This document shows positions 50,536 to 58,548 of a stretch of 64,000 nt of DNA, in pieces (position 1 is the stretch's first letter; the number at the start of each line of letters is the position of its first letter). The notes below the pieces were generated by a model. That model saw only the letters and a list, made by a program, of their open reading frames with translations. It did no database searches and was not told the DNA's origin. The DNA lies in the NCBI RefSeq assembly GCF_018131105.1, contig NZ_JAFCJI010000001.1, positions 1,116,001 to 1,180,000 on the forward strand, read 5' to 3'. Origin of the DNA: Bradyrhizobium manausense (GTDB lineage: Bacteria > Pseudomonadota > Alphaproteobacteria > Rhizobiales > Xanthobacteraceae). The position numbers and the translations under genes were made by a program.

Positions 50536-51143
50536 TGAGAAGCAACAAATCTGAGATCGCCGAAATTCAGGATGCTGTGCACCTCTGCATCGATATGCAG
50601 AACATCTTTGCGCTGGGCGGCCTCTGGCAAACGCCCTGGATGGAGAGGGTCTTGCCCACGATCGCATCGATCGTGTCGCGCTATCAGGTGAGAACGGTCT
50701 TTACGCGCTTCATCACGCCGCAGGCGCCGGAAGATCGCCCCGGGCAATGGCAGAGCTATTTTCGGCGCTGGCAGCAGGCCACGCGCGACCAACTCCCGCC
50801 GTTTGCTCTCGACCTCGTGCCTGCGTTGGCGCGCTACGTTCCTCCGGTTCGCATCATCGACAAGCCTGCCTATTCCGCGTTCAGCAATCCAGCCCTGGCA
50901 AGTCTGCTGATCGAAAAGGGCGTCGGGACCGTCGTCGTGACCGGCGCGGAGACGGATGTTTGCGTTCTGTCGACAGTGCTGAGCGCCGTGGACCTCGGCT
51001 TCAGGGTCGTCCTCGCGGAGGACGCGCTGTGCAGTTCGTCGGACGTCGGACACGACGCGCTGATGACGATGTACCGTACTCGGTTCCACGGTCAGGTTGA
51101 TCTCGTGACCGCCGAGGAACTGATCGAGTTCTGGCGTGAATGA
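50532..51143 (+). CDS. Isochorismatase-family cysteine hydrolase
   Basis: A 203-residue hydrolase of the isochorismatase-like fold. Catalytic triad residues are visible: Asp in HLCIDMQNIFALG, Lys in IIDKPAYSAFSN, and Cys in VTGAETDVCVLSTVLSAVDL, with a GFRVVLAEDALCSSSD segment after it. Substrates in this superfamily range from isochorismate to nicotinamide, ureidoacrylate and N-carbamoyl compounds; none can be chosen. ATG 50532 overlaps the uvrA-like stop by 4 bases, so both are translated from one message. Confidence 0.88.
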   Translation: MMRSNKSEIAEIQDAVHLCIDMQNIFALGGLWQTPWMERVLPTIASIVSRYQVRTVFTRFITPQAPEDRPGQWQSYFRRWQQATRDQLPPFALDLVPALARYVPPVRIIDKPAYSAFSNPALASLLIEKGVGTVVVTGAETDVCVLSTVLSAVDLGFRVVLAEDALCSSSDVGHDALMTMYRTRFHGQVDLVTAEELIEFWRE

Positions 51144-51317
51144 CTGGACTGCCGTTTGCTTGTCTCTGCGCAGTTTCTCGATCACGGCCCGGTCGATGTT
51201 CAGATGGTGCCGTCACGAGTTGCCCAGCGACAATATGGCTGCCGGATTCACATAGCCTAATGCAGGGACCGTCGTGAGCCGTCAAACTTACCTCCGGGAC
51301 CAGGGGCTACGACGACG
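51144..51317. other. Non-coding stretch, nothing recognised
   Basis: 174 bp between the cysteine hydrolase and the first tiny membrane-protein frame. I see no terminator with a T tract and no clear promoter motif. Confidence 0.4.
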
Positions 51318-51407
51318 ATGGATCGCGTCGAAAAAGTGTTTGTCGGCACGGCGATCACGGGCTTCGTCATTATGCTCGGGGCGATTATATGGATGATGTT
51401 GAGTTAG
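51318..51407 (+). CDS. Putative 29-aa single-TM small protein
   Basis: ATG 51318 to TAG 51405-51407 encodes MDRVEKVFVGTAITGFVIML followed by nine residues. A short charged head precedes one uninterrupted hydrophobic stretch of about 20 residues, as in genuine small membrane proteins. The SD is weak (GGGG about 12 bases upstream). It overlaps the next small frame by 19 bases. No homology can be claimed. Confidence 0.5.
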   Translation: MDRVEKVFVGTAITGFVIMLGAIIWMMLS

Positions 51408-51508
51408 CGGACAGGGCGACCTCTGCTTTGCGTATCACTCTGCCGTACCTCGCGGTTTTCATATGTATTGCGGTCGCTGCGTGGGTGACTTGGAGCAGGC
51501 TGCTCTGA
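51389..51508 (+). CDS. Putative 39-aa single-TM small protein, overlapping the previous one
   Basis: ATG 51389 to TGA 51506-51508 encodes an acidic head (MDDVELADRATSALRI) and a hydrophobic segment (TLPYLAVFICIAVAAWVTWS) ending RLL. The CTCGGGG about 12 bases upstream is a possible SD. Two overlapping frames that both give a clean charged-head plus TM layout is more than chance would suggest, and coupled translation is possible. No known family. Confidence 0.45.
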   Translation: MDDVELADRATSALRITLPYLAVFICIAVAAWVTWSRLL

Positions 51509-51576
51509 TCCTGCGCGCGTTGCGCCAAGCCGCAGCATTTGCAACCGCAAGACCGCTTTCCCATCGCTCGCGCCTA

Positions 51577-51601
51577 GGAACCGCATTCTGAACCTCGGGT
51601 T
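51577..51601 (+). promoter_or_regulatory. Candidate EcfG-type promoter, Cys-rich flavoprotein gene
   Basis: GGAAC (51577-51581), 16-base spacer, GGTT (51598-51601), 33 bases before ATG 51634. The sequence around the -10 (GGGTTGGTCG) is the same as in the site at 55422-55446. Confidence 0.6.
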
Positions 51602-51633
51602 GGTCGGATTGACCAATCGATCGAGGACGCAGC

Positions 51634-52710
51634 ATGACGGAACCGGACGTTCGCAAGGGCATGCCGCCCGTCAAGCTGTCGCGAGAGGAATTCGAGAGCC
51701 GTTACAAGAGCCAGTTCGTCGACCCCGCCTTCGCACCGCTCGGTCGCGAGCTGGATGCAATCGTTGGCGCGGCTTGGGACGCCTACAGCCATTCACGCAA
51801 ATCGCCGGTGACGCGGAAAGCGGGGGCGGGGTTTAGCGATCCGGATTATGATCTTGCCGTCGATTGGCTGACAGCACGGGCCGCCATTCTGGCGGCGCAG
51901 CGGCAGCACGACGAAGCCAGCGCGACGCCGCGTATCCTGGTCATCAACGGCTCGGCCCGCAGCGAGCACACCTGTCCCGGCGAGATGTCCAAGACCTGGC
52001 GCATGGTCAAGCTTGCCGAGCCCGTCCTCTCCGAAATGGGATTTGCTGTCGATATCCTCGATCTGTCGCGGCTGACCTCCGAGTTCGGCAAAAACATCCA
52101 TCCCTGTAAATCCTGCGTCTCGACGGCGATGCCGCTTTGCCACTGGCCCTGCAGCTGCTATCCGAACTATTCACTGGGGCAGACCAGCGACTGGATGAGC
52201 GAGATCTATCCGCTTTGGGTCGCAGCGCATGGAATCCTGATCGTCACGCCGGTGAACTGGTATCACGTGCCGGGCGGGCTGAAGGCGATGATGGACCGTC
52301 TGGTCTGCGCCGACGGCGGCAATCCCGATCCGACGTCGACCCACGGCAAGAAGGCCGCTGAGGCGAAGGCGCTGGAGCTGAAGGGCTGGCCGTATCCCCG
52401 CCATCTCGCCGGCCGCTATTTTGGCCTCATCGTTCATGGCGACAGCGTCGGTGCCGAGGGCGTTCGCCGAACCTTGTCCGATTGGCTGACCGACATGCAC
52501 CTGATCTCGGCCGGTCGGTTCGGCGAGATGGACGGCTATGTCGGCTACATGGAGCAATACGCGACCTCCCACCAGGAGCTGGACGAAGATGGGGCGTTCC
52601 AGCAGGAGGTGGTGAATGTCGCGACGGCACTGGGTCGTGCCGTGAAGCTCGGCCGCAGCGGGCGGCTCGAAGATCCCGGGGCGGAACTCTCGGATCCAGC
52701 TCCGAAGTAG
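51634..52710 (+). CDS. NAD(P)H-dependent FMN reductase-like flavoprotein with a Cys-rich loop
   Basis: A 358-residue flavodoxin-fold protein. About 95 N-terminal residues of unknown role precede the FMN-binding start ILVINGSARSEHTCPGEMSK near residue 105. TPVNWYHVPGGLKAMMDRLV is the family's second flavin loop. Between them lies HPCKSCVSTAMPLCHWPCSC with five cysteines (158, 161, 169, 173, 175), which could bind iron-sulfur or another metal. It stands alone behind a candidate EcfG promoter, so a stress reductase is plausible. Confidence 0.85.
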   Translation: MTEPDVRKGMPPVKLSREEFESRYKSQFVDPAFAPLGRELDAIVGAAWDAYSHSRKSPVTRKAGAGFSDPDYDLAVDWLTARAAILAAQRQHDEASATPRILVINGSARSEHTCPGEMSKTWRMVKLAEPVLSEMGFAVDILDLSRLTSEFGKNIHPCKSCVSTAMPLCHWPCSCYPNYSLGQTSDWMSEIYPLWVAAHGILIVTPVNWYHVPGGLKAMMDRLVCADGGNPDPTSTHGKKAAEAKALELKGWPYPRHLAGRYFGLIVHGDSVGAEGVRRTLSDWLTDMHLISAGRFGEMDGYVGYMEQYATSHQELDEDGAFQQEVVNVATALGRAVKLGRSGRLEDPGAELSDPAPK

Positions 52711-52778
52711 CGCCTATCGAGGCTGTCGATTCCGAGCGTCGCGGGCCGGTTCGCTGATGGCAACTGAGGATTCGGTGC

Positions 52779-53738
52779 GTGAGCAAGACGGCGGAAGGAT
52801 CGTCGAAGACCATTGTCTATGCCGCGCTCGTCGGCAACGTCCTGGTCGCGGTGACCAAGATCGGTGCTGCGGCCTGGACCGGCAGCTCCGCGATGATGAG
52901 CGAGGCCGTACACTCGGTGGTCGATACCACCAACGAGGTGCTGCTACTCTATGGTTACCATCGCGCGGGCCGACCGCCTGATGAATCCCATCCGCTCGGC
53001 TACGGGCGCGAGCTGTATTTCTGGAGCTTCATTGTCGCCCTGCTGATCTTCGCGCTCGGCGCGGGCGCGTCGCTCTATCAGGGCGTCCTCCACGTCGCCG
53101 CACCCGAGCCGATCGAGGATCCCGTCGTCAGTTTCATCGTGCTCGGCTTGTCCTTCGTGTTCGAGGGCATCTCCTGGCTCTTCGCCTGGCGCCGCTTCCG
53201 GTCCGAGACCTCCCGCCTTGGATGGTACGAGGCCTTCGTCCGCAGCAAGGACCCTCCTGCCTTTATGGTGTTGCTCGAGGACAGCGCGGCGCTGGTCGGC
53301 ATCGTCATTGCGGCTGCGCCAACCGCCGCGGCATCATTCTTCGCTCAGCCGGTCTGGGACGGCGTCGGCTCGATCCTGATCGGCATTCTCTTGGGGATCA
53401 CCTCCATCGGGCTTGCCAGGGAAAGCAAGAGCCTGCTCATCGGCGAGCCGGCCCATTCCGATTTGTCGCGATCCATCCTGGACATCGCGCGGCGGTCACC
53501 CGGCGTGCTCCGCGCCAACGGACTATTGACGGTGCAATTGTCGCCTGCCGAGGTGGTCGCGGCATTGAGCGTCGAATTTGCGGACGACAAGCGCGCCGAC
53601 GATATCGAGCACTGCGTCATCTCGATCGAGACCGAGATACGCAGACAACATCCAAGCGTTGCGGCCCTGTTCATCAAGCCGCAGACCAACGCGCGATTTC
53701 ACGCCGTTCGCGCGAGGCGCTGGGGCACCGGAGCCTGA
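52779..53738 (+). CDS. Cation diffusion facilitator (CDF) metal transporter
   Basis: A 319-residue CDF antiporter, probably exporting Zn2+ or a similar divalent ion. TM2 holds the H-x3-D metal site in MSEAVHSVVDTTNEVLLLYG; the GYGRELYFWSFIVALLIFAL loop follows; TM5 has FMVLLEDSAALVGIVIAA. The C-terminal cytoplasmic domain (about 225-319) has the ferredoxin-like pattern. Start is a GTG at 52779 with GAGG about 12 bases upstream. The combination resembles the ZnT9-like branch. Confidence 0.88.
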   Translation: MSKTAEGSSKTIVYAALVGNVLVAVTKIGAAAWTGSSAMMSEAVHSVVDTTNEVLLLYGYHRAGRPPDESHPLGYGRELYFWSFIVALLIFALGAGASLYQGVLHVAAPEPIEDPVVSFIVLGLSFVFEGISWLFAWRRFRSETSRLGWYEAFVRSKDPPAFMVLLEDSAALVGIVIAAAPTAAASFFAQPVWDGVGSILIGILLGITSIGLARESKSLLIGEPAHSDLSRSILDIARRSPGVLRANGLLTVQLSPAEVVAALSVEFADDKRADDIEHCVISIETEIRRQHPSVAALFIKPQTNARFHAVRARRWGTGA

Positions 53739-53843
53739 AACGCCTTCGCCCACGGCCAGGAACCAACCGCTCTGCGTCGTTTTACTTTGGAAGAAGAGGG
53801 CGGTGCTCAAGGGCAATGGGAGTGATCTGATCCCTTCCGTGCC

Positions 53844-54038
53844 ATGGCTGCCAAGGAAAAGCGCATGTTGGAAGAAAAACTCAAGCAAGCCATCATCGAC
53901 GAGCTCAAGCGTCAGGCGGCCAATCGGCCGCAGGCGCTGAAGGTCGAAGGCTTCGCGGACGAGCTGATTGTCAACGGAAAGATCGATATGGCCGACCTCG
54001 TCATGGTGATCGCAGGGTCAGTTGCCGGCGGGCCATAG
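53844..54038 (+). CDS. Small hypothetical protein, helical
   Basis: A 64-residue protein: MAAKEKRMLEEKLKQAIIDE then LKRQAANRPQALKVEGFADE and an IDMADLVMVIAGSVAGGP end. The first half is a charged amphipathic helix. I do not recognise it. GGAAAAGC before the internal ATG 53865 makes that a possible alternative start (57 aa). It lies alone between the CDF gene and the broken DUF72 gene. Confidence 0.7.
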   Translation: MAAKEKRMLEEKLKQAIIDELKRQAANRPQALKVEGFADELIVNGKIDMADLVMVIAGSVAGGP

Positions 54039-54040
54039 CG

Positions 54041-54203
54041 TTAGAGCATCCGCTTCAGCTTGAGCGCATCGGCAGGAGCCGCGCTCTTCTGGTCGTTGTC
54101 GAAATAGACATAGACATCGCATCCTTGTCGCTTCCAGGACTTGATGCGCCGCCCATTGCGTCAGCGCTGGCCTTGTATAGCGGCCGCTTGGGCCGTGGCC
54201 GCG
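54041..54203 (-). pseudogene. Remnant of a DUF72 (YecE-like) gene
   Basis: On the minus strand RIKSWKRQGCDVYVYFDNDQ followed by a 15-residue end to TAA (54043-54041) is the C-terminus of a DUF72 protein. The preceding family segment RGHGPSGRY (54203-54177) with ALTQWA is in another frame, so there is a frameshift near 54150. The N-terminal two thirds is missing. This is a degraded fragment. Confidence 0.75.
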
Positions 54204-54330
54204 CACATTGGTCGCGAGAAGTTGAATCGCTCGCTTCAGCAGCGTCACGAACCGTCGCGGAATTAACCTATGTTCCTGCAGACCTTCGGCAGTGAGCGCA
54301 AAATCACTCCATCAGACGATGGAGCCCATG

Positions 54331-54519
54331 ATGGGACTGAGACGCAGACGATTCAAACACACGGATTCTCTTGAAGCACGGCTCGCGAAATTCGCGCGAG
54401 ACATGCGCGATCGCGCCAAAAAAGAGCCGCCCGGGCAAGAGCGGAGCGAACTGCTGAAACGGGCTTACAACGCCGGTCAGGCCGCCGACCTCGATCGCCA
54501 GCTTCGTGGATCGCATTAG
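54331..54519 (+). CDS. Small basic hypothetical protein
   Basis: A 62-residue protein, MGLRRRRFKHTDSLEARLAK with RDMRDRAKKEPPGQERSELL and a C-terminal AADLDRQLRG. This charged layout is common among short rhizobial proteins of unknown function. GGAG lies about 7 bases before ATG 54331 (ATG 54328 also possible). A strong terminator follows at 54565-54596, supporting an expressed single gene. Confidence 0.75.
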   Translation: MGLRRRRFKHTDSLEARLAKFARDMRDRAKKEPPGQERSELLKRAYNAGQAADLDRQLRGSH

Positions 54520-54564
54520 AAGCGAGCTGAAGGGGAACGATTGGTTTCGTATCCACGACCATTC

Positions 54565-54596
54565 GGCCTCCGCCTTGTTGCGGAGGCCTTTCTCTT
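54565..54596 (+). terminator. Rho-independent terminator
   Basis: Perfect 9-bp stem GGCCTCCGC (54565-54573) / GCGGAGGCC (54580-54588), 6-nt loop, followed by TTTCTCTT. It ends the 62-aa gene just upstream. Confidence 0.9.
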
Positions 54597-54635
54597 GCGG
54601 ACGAAATGCCGTCGCAGATCGGGCCTCTTGATCCG

Positions 54636-54932
54636 CTATCGCCGCTTCGCGGCGCGCGTCTTGGTCGCGCGCCGATTATAGGGCGAGCGATTGACTGGCC
54701 TCAGCGAGATGCCTTCGCGATGTGCCTTGCTACGGATCGCCGCGATCGGACGCTGAAGCTTAACGCTCATGACGCCCGTGGGCGTGTTGCCCTTCGCAAG
54801 CTGCCGCAGCATCCTGACGTCTGCGGTCGACCACGGCTGGCGCGAACGACGCTTGTATGATGGGTTTACCTTGCGCGGTCCCTTCTTGCCGATCGGCGAG
54901 CCGGGTCGTTTCCAGGTTGTTGTGCGTGCCAT
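54636..54932 (-). CDS. Small basic protein with an HTH/SANT-like segment
   Basis: A 98-residue very basic protein. WSTADVRMLRQLAKGNTPTG with VMSVKLQRPIAAIRSKAHRE (about residues 34-73) has the Trp-start, helix-turn-helix pattern of SANT/GcrA-like DNA-binding domains seen in short rhizobial proteins. The flanks are rich in Lys and Arg (C-terminus ATKTRAAKRR). It probably binds DNA. AGGAGG precedes the ATG about 7 bases upstream (AGGAGGATCAATATG on the minus strand), a strong SD. Confidence 0.78.
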   Translation of the reverse strand: MARTTTWKRPGSPIGKKGPRKVNPSYKRRSRQPWSTADVRMLRQLAKGNTPTGVMSVKLQRPIAAIRSKAHREGISLRPVNRSPYNRRATKTRAAKRR

Positions 54933-55026
54933 ATTGATCCTCCTGGAATCGTTAAGGCACGAATCAGCGTGTTAGTTCCCTGAACTGATCGGCCCGCTCT
55001 CGCAGGCTTTGCCAATTCGAACATCG

Positions 55027-55203
55027 CTACTGGTGCGGATCAAACTCCGCGATCTTCAGAGGGCCGCGATAGAGCTCGACGCCGCAATCCTGCGCGAGTT
55101 GTTGAGCGCGCTCCTTCGCGGTGTCTTCGTCGACAGAGACGAGATCGACCCGGCCGGCAATATGTCCGTCCGGCCCGAGAAGATAGGCCTTGTAGTCTTC
55201 CAT
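55027..55203 (-). CDS. Small conserved-looking hypothetical protein (58 aa)
   Basis: ATG 55203 to TAG 55027 encodes MEDYKAYLLGPDGHIAGRVD and VDEDTAKERAQQLAQDCGVE, ending GPLKIAEFDPHQ. It has a strong SD (GAGGGACG) 5-12 bases upstream and a balanced, acidic composition unlike the Arg/Ser-rich antisense frames here. Comparable short proteins with a YxAYLLGPDG start are common in Bradyrhizobium, in my recollection; function unknown. Confidence 0.8.
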   Translation of the reverse strand: MEDYKAYLLGPDGHIAGRVDLVSVDEDTAKERAQQLAQDCGVELYRGPLKIAEFDPHQ

Positions 55204-55421
55204 CGAACGTCCCTCGCATCCAGCTTACGGCCGAGCGCCAAAATTCTAAGCTCAGACAGAGATCATGGTCATCGGGAAAAATATGCAATGCTGGCCGGCA
55301 TCTTTGCAAGCGTAACATTTGTTAAAGCGGGAACTCGCAGGCGAGCTCTGTTCTGATCGGCTAAGCCAGGAAAGTGTCGGCCGATCGATCAACCGCGCAT
55401 CGGCCGCAATTCCCGGGACTA

Positions 55422-55446
55422 GGAACCTCGGTCCCGAGGCCGGGTT
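55422..55446 (+). promoter_or_regulatory. Candidate EcfG-type promoter, SDR gene
   Basis: GGAAC (55422-55426), 16-base spacer, GGTT (55443-55446), followed by GGTCG as at 51598. It is 128 bases before the chosen ATG at 55575, leaving a long leader; an ATG at 55488 in the same frame would be 41 bases away. Confidence 0.55.
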
Positions 55447-55574
55447 GGTCGCCGGAAAGATCCGCGCATGACGCATCAAGACGAAACATGACTGTCACGC
55501 CGCAAATTGTCCGGGCGGCGAGCGTGACGTTCGCTGCGGCTTCGCTGGCATCGCCGACGGCGAAAGGAAATGTT

Positions 55575-56465
55575 ATGGCCGAGCAGGAATTGATTGATCC
55601 CGTCACCCGCTATCCGAAGCCGCCGTTCAAGAAGCAGTCGCAGCCATGGCCGGGCCTTGCTGGCAAGATGGAGCCGCGTCCCGATCACGGCGAGACCAGC
55701 TACAAGGGGTCAGGCCGCCTCATTGGCCGCAAGGCGCTGATCACTGGTGGCGATTCCGGCATGGGCCGCGCAGCCGCGATCGCGTATGCACGCGAGGGTG
55801 CCGACGTCGCGATCAATTATCTGCCGGCGGAGGACCCCGACGCCCAGGAGGTGATCTCGCTGATCAGGAAAGAAGGCCGTGCCGGCCTGGCAATCCCCGG
55901 CGACCTCAAGGACGAAGCCTTCTGCAAGAAGCTGGTTGCGCAAGCCGTACAGGGCCTCGGCGGGCTCGACATCATCGTCAATAATGCCGCACGTCAGCAG
56001 ACCCGCGCCTCCATCCTCGACGTCTCGTCGGAGGATTTCGATGCGACCATGAAGACCAACATCTACGCACCATTCTGGATCATCAAGGCGGCACTGCCGC
56101 ACCTCAAGGCAGGGTCCTGCATCGTCGGCACGACGTCTGAGCAGGCTTACGATCCTTCGCCGGATCTCTACGACTATGCGCAGACCAAGGCAGCGACGAT
56201 GAATTATGTGAAGTCGCTGGCAAAGCAACTCGCCTCGAAAGGCATTCGCGTCAACGGCGTTGCGCCGGGACCGATCTGGACACCGCTCCAGGTCTCGGGC
56301 GGCGCTACGATGGAAAAGCTCGAAAAGTTCGGCGGCATGACGCCGCTCGGCCGCCCCGGCCAACCTGCCGAACTCGCGTCGGTCTATGTGCAGCTTGCTG
56401 CCGCCGATGCGAGCTATGCGACCGGGCAGGTCTATGGCTCCGCCGGCGGATCGGGCCAGCCGTAG
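55575..56465 (+). CDS. SDR-family oxidoreductase (YghA/YhdF type)
   Basis: A 296-residue short-chain dehydrogenase with the extended N-terminus of the stress-related group (DPVTRYPKPPFKKQSQPWPG). Rossmann motif ALITGGDSGMGRAAAIAYAR near residue 57, VNNAARQQ near 135, catalytic YAQTK near 203, C-terminal GQVYGSAGGSG. ATG 55575 has AAAGGAAA upstream and matches the family start; ATG 55488 would add 29 residues. The substrate is unknown. A candidate EcfG promoter lies upstream, and homologues are often general-stress genes. Confidence 0.88.
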   Translation: MAEQELIDPVTRYPKPPFKKQSQPWPGLAGKMEPRPDHGETSYKGSGRLIGRKALITGGDSGMGRAAAIAYAREGADVAINYLPAEDPDAQEVISLIRKEGRAGLAIPGDLKDEAFCKKLVAQAVQGLGGLDIIVNNAARQQTRASILDVSSEDFDATMKTNIYAPFWIIKAALPHLKAGSCIVGTTSEQAYDPSPDLYDYAQTKAATMNYVKSLAKQLASKGIRVNGVAPGPIWTPLQVSGGATMEKLEKFGGMTPLGRPGQPAELASVYVQLAAADASYATGQVYGSAGGSGQP

Positions 56466-56717
56466 CGCGCCAATCGGGATCGCGGCTTCGACGCCCGTGA
56501 CCCCTCGGACACGGCCCCACCAAAAACTCCTATGCTCGCCCCGCGTGCGGCCTGTGTACGCTTGCTCGCGCACCAGAAAATCTGGAGGCGCGATTTCCGC
56601 TTCCAATTCATGCCTATATGGTCCTAGAAGCACCGGACGGTGGAAGCTCGAATAGCCAGATTTCTTAATCGGTCCAATAGCATGCGGGATCGATCCTGAA
56701 GTAAATGACTCAGTTAA
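56466..56717. other. Non-coding stretch, nothing recognised
   Basis: 252 bp between the SDR gene and dusA. A CCCCACCA string at about 56513 was examined as a tRNA or tmRNA 3' end, but no matching T-arm or acceptor strand is present. Presumably it carries the dusA promoter; no sharp motif seen. Confidence 0.4.
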
Positions 56718-57713
<996 letters not shown>

Positions 57714-57717
57714 CCTG

Positions 57718-58272
57718 TTAATCGACCGCCGTCCGCGAGCGGCGGTGGCTGCTCTGAAGCTCCGGATAGCCGGTGAGCATCAGCGTGTCGGAGCGGACGC
57801 CCCAGCTCTCCAGGCGATCGAGGAAGCTCATGCCGAGCAAATTGGTCTTCATCTGCCCACGCTGCACCACGAGTGCCGGCACCGATTTCTCGACGAGATG
57901 GCCGACAGCGAGGCGGTCGATCGTGAGCCGCGCCGCTTTGGTGTGACCGCCGGCGGTCTCGAGGTCGACGTCATATTCGAGCATTTCGAGCGGAAGCCCG
58001 ATTGCTTTCGCGGTCTCCCAGGTTAGCACCACGGAGGTGGCGCCGGTGTCGATCACCATCGGTGCGGCAACGCCGTTGATCTTGGCCCGCAGCGCGAACT
58101 CGCCGCCCTGGCCGCGCTGGATCTGCACTGCGGGGGCGGGCTTCGCCGTCTGTGCGCGAAAAATGTGCGAGACCTTGTGGCTCGCGCGCGCAAACTGGTC
58201 TGGATCACCATAGGCGACCACGGCGCCAGCGGTGCCGGCCAGCATCATGAGAACGAGCAGGAAGCGGATCAT
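57718..58272 (-). CDS. Retropepsin-like aspartyl protease (TIGR02281/clan AA family)
   Basis: A 184-residue membrane-anchored or secreted protease. N-terminal signal segment FLLVLMMLAGTAGAVVA, then the single active-site motif PMVIDTGATSVVLT (Asp75), LEYDVDLETAGGHTKAARLT and LLGMSFLDRLESW. With one DTGA motif per chain it must dimerise, as retropepsins do. It faces the periplasm if the N-terminus anchors it. Its 3' coding end contains a hairpin, ACCGCCG/CGGCGGT at 57725-57746, near the convergent dusA stop. Confidence 0.88.
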   Translation of the reverse strand: MIRFLLVLMMLAGTAGAVVAYGDPDQFARASHKVSHIFRAQTAKPAPAVQIQRGQGGEFALRAKINGVAAPMVIDTGATSVVLTWETAKAIGLPLEMLEYDVDLETAGGHTKAARLTIDRLAVGHLVEKSVPALVVQRGQMKTNLLGMSFLDRLESWGVRSDTLMLTGYPELQSSHRRSRTAVD

Positions 58273-58300
58273 CGCGCGCCTCCGATGGCACGCGGGCCCG

Positions 58301-58504
58301 TCAGGCGCGTTTCGCAGATCCCGCGATCGGCTGCAAACCGGCGTCCGCCATGCGCGCCGGCAACAGCGCCATCAGCGCGAGCCGCTCCGCGCTCTCCATG
58401 GTGTGCCAGCGTGCGATCTCCGGCAAGGTCCGGCCGCAGCCGAAGCACAGCCTGGTCTTGGGATCGATCATGCAGACGGCGACGCACGGCGTTTCTTTGC
58501 TCAT
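58301..58504 (-). CDS. DUF1289-family small Cys-rich protein
   Basis: A 67-residue protein. The family core is MSKETPCVAVCMIDPKTRLC followed by FGCGRTLPEIARWHTM; four cysteines in a C-x3-C...C-x2-C pattern suggest metal binding. Start ATG 58504 is chosen since the family begins just before the first cysteine; upstream in-frame codons lack similarity. It lies 28 bp upstream of the aspartyl protease on the same strand. Function of DUF1289 is unknown. Confidence 0.88.
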   Translation of the reverse strand: MSKETPCVAVCMIDPKTRLCFGCGRTLPEIARWHTMESAERLALMALLPARMADAGLQPIAGSAKRA

Positions 58505-58548
58505 CCGGGCATTGTGGGGGATAGGCGGGCAGGTCTGCAAGCATGTGT

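Noticed and set aside
53759-53781. GGAAC...CGTT before the 64-aa gene
   Set aside because: Spacer is only 14 bases, shorter than EcfG promoters allow.
54230-54270. Minus-strand GGAAC with GGTT upstream of the DUF72 remnant
   Set aside because: Spacer is 18 bases, and the gene it would serve is broken.
56505-56525. CCCCACCA as a tRNA or tmRNA 3' end
   Set aside because: No matching acceptor 5' strand, T-arm or anticodon arm could be drawn.
57725-57746. ACCGCCG/CGGCGGT hairpin as a dusA terminator
   Set aside because: It lies inside the aspartyl-protease coding end, with no T tract; it may be incidental to Arg/Ala codons.
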